Shown here: piece after piece, positions 59,931 through 64,000 of the stretch
Position numbering within the stretch: position 1 is the stretch's first letter
Layout of the letters: each line of letters starts with the position of its first letter
NCBI GenBank assembly: GCA_030425285.1
Contig: JAUIAY010000003.1
Coordinates: 1 to 64,000 of the forward strand
DNA length: 64,000 nt
Source of the DNA: Bacteroidia bacterium
Lineage (GTDB): Bacteria; Bacteroidota; Bacteroidia; Flavobacteriales; Flavobacteriaceae
Direction of reading: 5' to 3'
The notes under the pieces: model-generated
What the model was told of the DNA's origin: nothing
What the model saw: only the letters and a program-made list of their open reading frames with translations
Databases searched by the model: none
Position numbers and translations under genes: made by a program

Positions 59931-60806
59931 TTAGACCATAGTTAAATCCCTGTATCTAGCAGGTGTTATTTCTTGATGTTTTTTAAACGTTCGAACAAAG
60001 TGTGAAGCACTATCGAACCCACATCTAAAAGCTATTTCGTTTATATTATAAGTAGAATTATTGAGTAGTTTTTTTGCCAGTTGTAACTTGCGTTTAAGCA
60101 ACCACTTTCCTGGGGACATATTATACGTTTTAGGGAACTCCCTTTTGAACGTTGAGAGGCTCATATTACATAACTCGGCATATTCTGAAAGCTTCAATGA
60201 ACTTGCAAAATTCTCTTCCATAACCTGTCTCATATTAACACGATTATCATTGGTTAAGCTTAATAAATGTGCGGATAGTTCTGAATACTTTGATTGTGTG
60301 AACACATTAAGCAACAATTCATCGAATTTAACTTCAAGTAGCTCCTTATTTACCACTTCCATATTGGCAAAATAATTAAGGATAGAATAAAAGAAAGCTT
60401 CGAGGTTTGCATCAGTTTTTAAATGGATGAAGCTTTCCAATTCTGGTAAACTTATCAACTCATTTTCAACTTCTATATTAATATAGTCGTATTTTGTAAG
60501 GAAATGTTTGATGTATGTTTCTGGCAAGAACAACATTAAAGCACAATAGTCTTCCTCAAAAAAGCTTTCTCCTGTATATGCTCCCTTTTTCATAAAGAAT
60601 ACCGAACCCTTATTTACCTCAACATCCTCATCTTTTGAACTATAAATCTTTTTCCCAGAAGTACAAAACACCAAGCACCCTACATCTGTCCAGAACTGAA
60701 ATGTTTTATCTTCTAAAAAGCACTTGTACTCCACACAAAGTAAATCGCGAATGATTACTTTTTTATATATATCTAGAGCTTTTAAAGTTTGATAGAAATT
60801 AATCAT
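59931..60806 (-). CDS. AraC family transcriptional regulator
   Basis: A 291-aa protein with a cupin-like N-terminal part and a C-terminal AraC domain (about 195-288): FASSLKLSEYAELCNMSLSTFKREFPKTYNMSPGKWLLKRKLQLAKKLLNNSTYNINEIAFRCGFDSASHFVRTFKKHQEITPARYR. Both helix-turn-helices are complete. Overlaps the upstream metallopeptidase-like lipoprotein by 4 bp. It may regulate the methyltransferase gene 100 bp downstream. Confidence 0.92.
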   Translation of the reverse strand: MINFYQTLKALDIYKKVIIRDLLCVEYKCFLEDKTFQFWTDVGCLVFCTSGKKIYSSKDEDVEVNKGSVFFMKKGAYTGESFFEEDYCALMLFLPETYIKHFLTKYDYINIEVENELISLPELESFIHLKTDANLEAFFYSILNYFANMEVVNKELLEVKFDELLLNVFTQSKYSELSAHLLSLTNDNRVNMRQVMEENFASSLKLSEYAELCNMSLSTFKREFPKTYNMSPGKWLLKRKLQLAKKLLNNSTYNINEIAFRCGFDSASHFVRTFKKHQEITPARYRDLTMV

Positions 60807-61762
60807 AACTCATTGTTTTTTGATTTCAAATATGCAATGATCCTCTGTTTTTCATAACCTGTTAAATATTTTTCTGCTAAATACCATACAACTTCAGGGC
60901 CTTTATTTATGATATCAATAAGTTTTTTATCATCTCCATTTGCTTCGAGTGCCAACCATACTCCTACAGGTAAAGCACCCCATTTTTGCTTCATGGATCC
61001 TCTGGATAAGTTTTTATGTAAATTCTCTTTTTGCTCGCGGGTTAAATTATTTAAGGAATCAGCAGCAATTATTTTTTCGACAAAAACAGGATATAACTTT
61101 TTGAAAGTAGCTTTGGACACCTCGGATAAACTACCATTAACAGGCCACCACTTTTTTGACATAGAACGGTACATACCTATTCCTTCATAAAGACATTCCT
61201 GTAAAATACTATCACTAAATGATTCTGCTACATAGTGGTTTTTCAAAAACCATTTTTTATGCAATAGATGGGTATATTCATGAGAAAATATTCGGTCCAT
61301 TCTATTAGTGTTTACCGAATCTTTGGCAGAGCCATAGGCATTATTAAGTGCCGTAATATCAAAACAAACCGTATTTAGGTTATAGGTGAATCCATCGTCA
61401 TAACCACGGTAACCCAAAAGAACATGTGTTGTATCTGGTATGGTGATGTTTTCAAAGGGCGTATTTAGAGAGTCTTTTATGGAACTCCAATAGTTTAATC
61501 GGCTATCAATTAAGTTTATCCATTCCTTTTCTTGAAGGTTTAATGGTCTAACCAAGGTTGCTAAAGAATCTAAATAGGTTTTTGATTGTCGGGTTTTTAA
61601 AACCTCAATCCATTTTTCTGTGACTTTATCATTTTCAACGGCAAGAGATAACAACACTGGTTTAGCATGTTGCAATTTTTTTTCTTCAACTTTTTTGCAT
61701 GCATTTAAAGCCAATAAAATGACACCAAGTAATAGTCCTATTTTTATATTGCTAATATTCAT
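60803..61762 (-). CDS. HExxH lipoprotein, putative zinc metallopeptidase
   Basis: A 319-aa lipoprotein with lipobox VILLALNACKK (C22). Zinc motif HEYTH in RIFSHEYTHLLHKKWF, with a downstream glutamate in QECLYEGIGMYRS as third-ligand candidate, as in DUF2268-like peptidases. No close named family is certain. Translation is coupled to the AraC regulator (ATGA), an unusual pairing that could mean the regulator controls its own operon. Confidence 0.78.
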   Translation of the reverse strand: MNISNIKIGLLLGVILLALNACKKVEEKKLQHAKPVLLSLAVENDKVTEKWIEVLKTRQSKTYLDSLATLVRPLNLQEKEWINLIDSRLNYWSSIKDSLNTPFENITIPDTTHVLLGYRGYDDGFTYNLNTVCFDITALNNAYGSAKDSVNTNRMDRIFSHEYTHLLHKKWFLKNHYVAESFSDSILQECLYEGIGMYRSMSKKWWPVNGSLSEVSKATFKKLYPVFVEKIIAADSLNNLTREQKENLHKNLSRGSMKQKWGALPVGVWLALEANGDDKKLIDIINKGPEVVWYLAEKYLTGYEKQRIIAYLKSKNNEL

Positions 61763-61836
61763 CTGTTAATTCTTATTGTTTTTAATAGTCAGATGTAATG
61801 CCCTTATTATCATTTTCAGTGGTTTTAAAAATTTTG

Positions 61837-62406
61837 TTAATTAGGCATTTCATAACTGTTTCTCTTCTTTTTGTAAAACATGTAAATAATTAGCCCCATA
61901 ACTGCCAAACATATGGCTGTAAACAAAGGCACTAGGAACATTTTATCATTTTCTACATTGATACCTATAAGCATTGAACCCAAAGAAATAATTCCTGCAA
62001 AAATTGCATAAGCCTTTTCTCCATAAAACCATGCATAAGGAAAGAAGTGCGCTCCAGTAATAATTGCAAACGTCATTACAAAAAAGTCTGGGTTGGCTAA
62101 CAAAATGAAGATTAAAAACGGAAAGTAAAATAATTGGGCAAAATTGAGCCAAAGCCCTAAAGGCTGTAATGGATTTCCTTTTATTTTCCAGTTGGTTTTT
62201 AAAATTTTAGACAACATGAATGCCAATGGTAACATAGGGCCACCAACAATAAAGGTTAAAATACTTTTATTGTATGTTGTGGCTGTTAAGGTCCATACAT
62301 AACTTATAGCAAACCAAATAATACAGGCGGCTATAATAAAATCTAAACCACTTTTGGCTTTTATCGATAGTTCATTTTTGAGGGCTTTTAATTCATTTGT
62401 TTTCAT
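61837..62406 (-). CDS. DUF7010-like membrane protein
   Basis: A 189-aa protein with six to seven membrane helices. FIIAACIIWFAISYVWTL, FIVGGPMLPLAFMLSKILKTNWKIKGNPLQPLGLWLNFAQLFYFPF and ITGAHFFPYAWFYGEKAYAIFAG match DUF7010. Function unknown. Lies 5 bp after the TetR gene, so it is a probable member of the TetR operon. Confidence 0.82.
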   Translation of the reverse strand: MKTNELKALKNELSIKAKSGLDFIIAACIIWFAISYVWTLTATTYNKSILTFIVGGPMLPLAFMLSKILKTNWKIKGNPLQPLGLWLNFAQLFYFPFLIFILLANPDFFVMTFAIITGAHFFPYAWFYGEKAYAIFAGIISLGSMLIGINVENDKMFLVPLFTAICLAVMGLIIYMFYKKKRNSYEMPN

Positions 62407-62411
62407 CTATA

Positions 62412-63035
62412 TTAATTTTTATAGAGCTTTTGAAACTCTTTTTTTCCTTTTGATGTTAAATATGGATATATGGCCTCTAACAGAAGTCCACCATAATCTG
62501 TAATTGCTTTTTTGGTTACACCTTTATCATTTAGCACCTTTGCAGATGACATCCAAAAATCACCAAGTATTTGATAACGCTTACATAAGTTTAGGAACTG
62601 ATTAGGATACTCTTCTGGCTGCATTAATCCTTTATCTACAAAAGCATTTAACATTGCTCCCATTTGCTGTTCCCTTAACTTTGCCATTTGTTGAAAATGC
62701 TTTCGTATGGAAGCATTCTCTTGCATGACCTGTGTAAAGTTTAACATTACAAATCTGTATTTATAAAAATTACCCATTACCACATCGGACACATTGAACA
62801 GTAATTTTAAGCTTACTTCTTCCGATTGATTATTAATCATGACCTGATCTATATCATAAACCAGCTTGTTATAAAGTTCAAGGATTATATCTTCCCGTTT
62901 TTTGAAATGATAGTTTAGATTTCCTTGACTAATGCCTAAATCTTTGGCAATTGTACGAAGCGTTACGTTAGATAAACCGTGCTTGTTAAACAACCTCAAT
63001 GCGGCACTTAAAATTTTTTCTCTGGTATCTTTCAT
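62412..63035 (-). CDS. TetR/AcrR family repressor
   Basis: A 207-aa protein with N-terminal TetR HTH (MKDTREKILSAALRLFNKHGLSNVTLRTIAKDLGISQGNLNYHFKKREDIILELY) and a helical ligand domain. Divergent from the FAD monooxygenase with 78 bp between start codons. The two 30-bp repeats at 63054-63113 are the expected operator. Confidence 0.94.
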   Translation of the reverse strand: MKDTREKILSAALRLFNKHGLSNVTLRTIAKDLGISQGNLNYHFKKREDIILELYNKLVYDIDQVMINNQSEEVSLKLLFNVSDVVMGNFYKYRFVMLNFTQVMQENASIRKHFQQMAKLREQQMGAMLNAFVDKGLMQPEEYPNQFLNLCKRYQILGDFWMSSAKVLNDKGVTKKAITDYGGLLLEAIYPYLTSKGKKEFQKLYKN

Positions 63036-63053
63036 ATAACAAATGTATGCAAA

Positions 63054-63113
63054 TTTTAGTAAACTTGACCTAATTTAATAAATTTTTAGTACTTTTGACC
63101 TAAAATAGTAAAC
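63054..63113. promoter_or_regulatory. Two tandem 30-bp repeats, candidate TetR operator over the monooxygenase promoter
   Basis: Unit 1 is 63054-63083 and unit 2 is 63084-63113. Both start TTTTAGTA and share TTGACCTAA. In unit 2 TACTTTTG (63090-63097) is an exact TAnnTTTG -7 box for the monooxygenase, and TTG in unit 1 (63065-63067) stands at -33 spacing (22 nt). A repressor bound here would cover the promoter. Confidence 0.65.
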
Positions 63114-64000
63114 ATGAAAATAGCAATTATAGGGGCTGGAATAGCAGGATTGACTACCGCTATCGCTTTACAGAAAAAAGGTTACGAACCTGTGATATAT
63201 GAATCAGCAAAAGCCTTTAAACCTGTTGGTGCTGGTATAAATCTTGCCAGTAATGCCATGGAAGTTTATAAGCGTTTAGGTTTATATGATGATATTATTA
63301 AACAAGGGCATGTCGTTAAAAAGATGTGCATTACTAATAAGGATATGGAAACCTTATCTACAAGTGATTTGACAACTGTTTCAAACTTCAAGAGTGTTGC
63401 CATACATCGTTCTGACTTGCACCAAATATTAGTAAATCATTTTAAAGGTGTCATTGAATTGGGAAAAACTATGTCTGATTTAACTATACAGGACAATCAA
63501 GGCGTTATATCCTTTGAAGATGGCAATACTTATAGTTTTGACCTTGTTATTGGTGCCGATGGTATTCACTCTAAAGTTAGAGAAGCATTATTTGGATCCA
63601 CTCCTTATCGTTATGCTAAACAAGTATGCTGGCGTGGAATAGCAAAGACCACTACTATGACTGATTACAATCATTCATTAAATGAACTTTGGGGAAATGG
63701 TAAACGTTTTGGTTTTGTTAGGATTAAAGACGATTCAATTTATTGGTTTGCATTAGATCAATATAAGAGTGATTATGTTGAAGAATTTAAAAACACCTCA
63801 ATAAAGCACTTATTTTCAAACTTTCACCCTGTTGCTAAAACACTTATAGATAGTACACCTGAAACACAAATAATTAAAAACAGTATTGTAGATTTTGAAC
63901 CATTAAAAATGTGGTACCATAAAAACATTTGTTTGGTTGGTGATGCTGCACATGCTACAACTCCCAATATGGGGCAAGGTGCCTGTCAAGCTATAGAAAG
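63114..64000 (+). CDS. FAD-dependent monooxygenase (PHBH type), truncated by window end
   Basis: The reading frame starts at ATG 63114 and is open to the end of the window, 295 codons. Motifs of group A flavoprotein monooxygenases: GAGIAGLTTAIALQKKG (FAD, near residue 7), GADGIHSKVREALFG (DG motif), and LVGDAAHATTPNMGQGACQA (GD motif). It should hydroxylate a small aromatic or similar compound with NAD(P)H and O2. Divergent TetR suggests induction by the substrate or a toxic compound. It does not closely resemble TetX. Confidence 0.92.
   Translation, partial: MKIAIIGAGIAGLTTAIALQKKGYEPVIYESAKAFKPVGAGINLASNAMEVYKRLGLYDDIIKQGHVVKKMCITNKDMETLSTSDLTTVSNFKSVAIHRSDLHQILVNHFKGVIELGKTMSDLTIQDNQGVISFEDGNTYSFDLVIGADGIHSKVREALFGSTPYRYAKQVCWRGIAKTTTMTDYNHSLNELWGNGKRFGFVRIKDDSIYWFALDQYKSDYVEEFKNTSIKHLFSNFHPVAKTLIDSTPETQIIKNSIVDFEPLKMWYHKNICLVGDAAHATTPNMGQGACQAIE

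Noticed and set aside
63114-64000. TetX tetracycline-inactivating monooxygenase
   Set aside because: It shares only the general flavoprotein motifs; the sequence between the motifs does not resemble TetX as I know it.

Overview
The window looks like the chromosome of a marine-type member of the Flavobacteriaceae (Bacteroidota). It is AT-rich and has a type IX secretion sorting domain, a TonB receptor with a carboxypeptidase-like plug extension, many SPI and lipoprotein signals, a DUF4129/DUF4350/MoxR/DUF58 cluster, and promoters of the TTG-N(about 20)-TAnnTTTG type. Species was not determined.

Layout. 1-1746: one serine hydrolase gene bracketed by two 127-bp imperfect palindromes that resemble integron attC sites, so it looks like a gene cassette. 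1930-4986: three outer-membrane beta-barrel genes. 5000-10780: an accessory stretch with a GC-rich orphan gene (5664-6554), a tandem pair of DUF1254/DUF1214 lipoproteins, a 21-bp minisatellite and REP-like palindromes. 10781-41299: mostly housekeeping and envelope genes. These include two S9 peptidases, a TonB receptor, NDH-2, an ECF sigma factor, PlsC, a Nudix hydrolase, a cyclophilin, the MoxR/DUF58/SpoIIM membrane cluster, a divergent dps/oxyR pair, PadR-PspC-head GIN, trxB and a YtxH-type trio.

41441-53290: an accessory island. Its left edge carries a 16-nt tail of a tRNA (Pro-like) followed by that tRNA's terminator, the usual scar of integration at a tRNA 3' end. Inside are a small DNA-binding protein, a DUF5675 plus small membrane protein cassette, a YegP-like protein, a replication pair (DnaC-like ATPase and a winged-helix-like protein), an excisionase-like HTH protein and an RteC-domain protein. 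No recombinase gene is present. The cargo is a tightly coupled five-gene minus-strand operon at 50157-44625: AAA+ ATPase, subtilisin-like protease, a three-helix membrane protein of the Pycsar effector type, a class III nucleotide cyclase with an AGS-C-like sensor domain, and a DUF2188 protein. The last three resemble a Pycsar anti-phage module. Its coupling to an AAA-subtilase pair is the best candidate for an undescribed system here.

53322-64000: a collagen-like lipoprotein and a T9SS cargo protein, then small enzymes and regulators (esterase, GNAT, SnoaL-like, SAM methyltransferase, AraC, HExxH lipoprotein, DUF7010). The window closes with a TetR gene divergent from a truncated FAD monooxygenase, separated by two tandem 30-bp repeats that look like an operator.

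All assignments come from reading the sequence; no database search was run.
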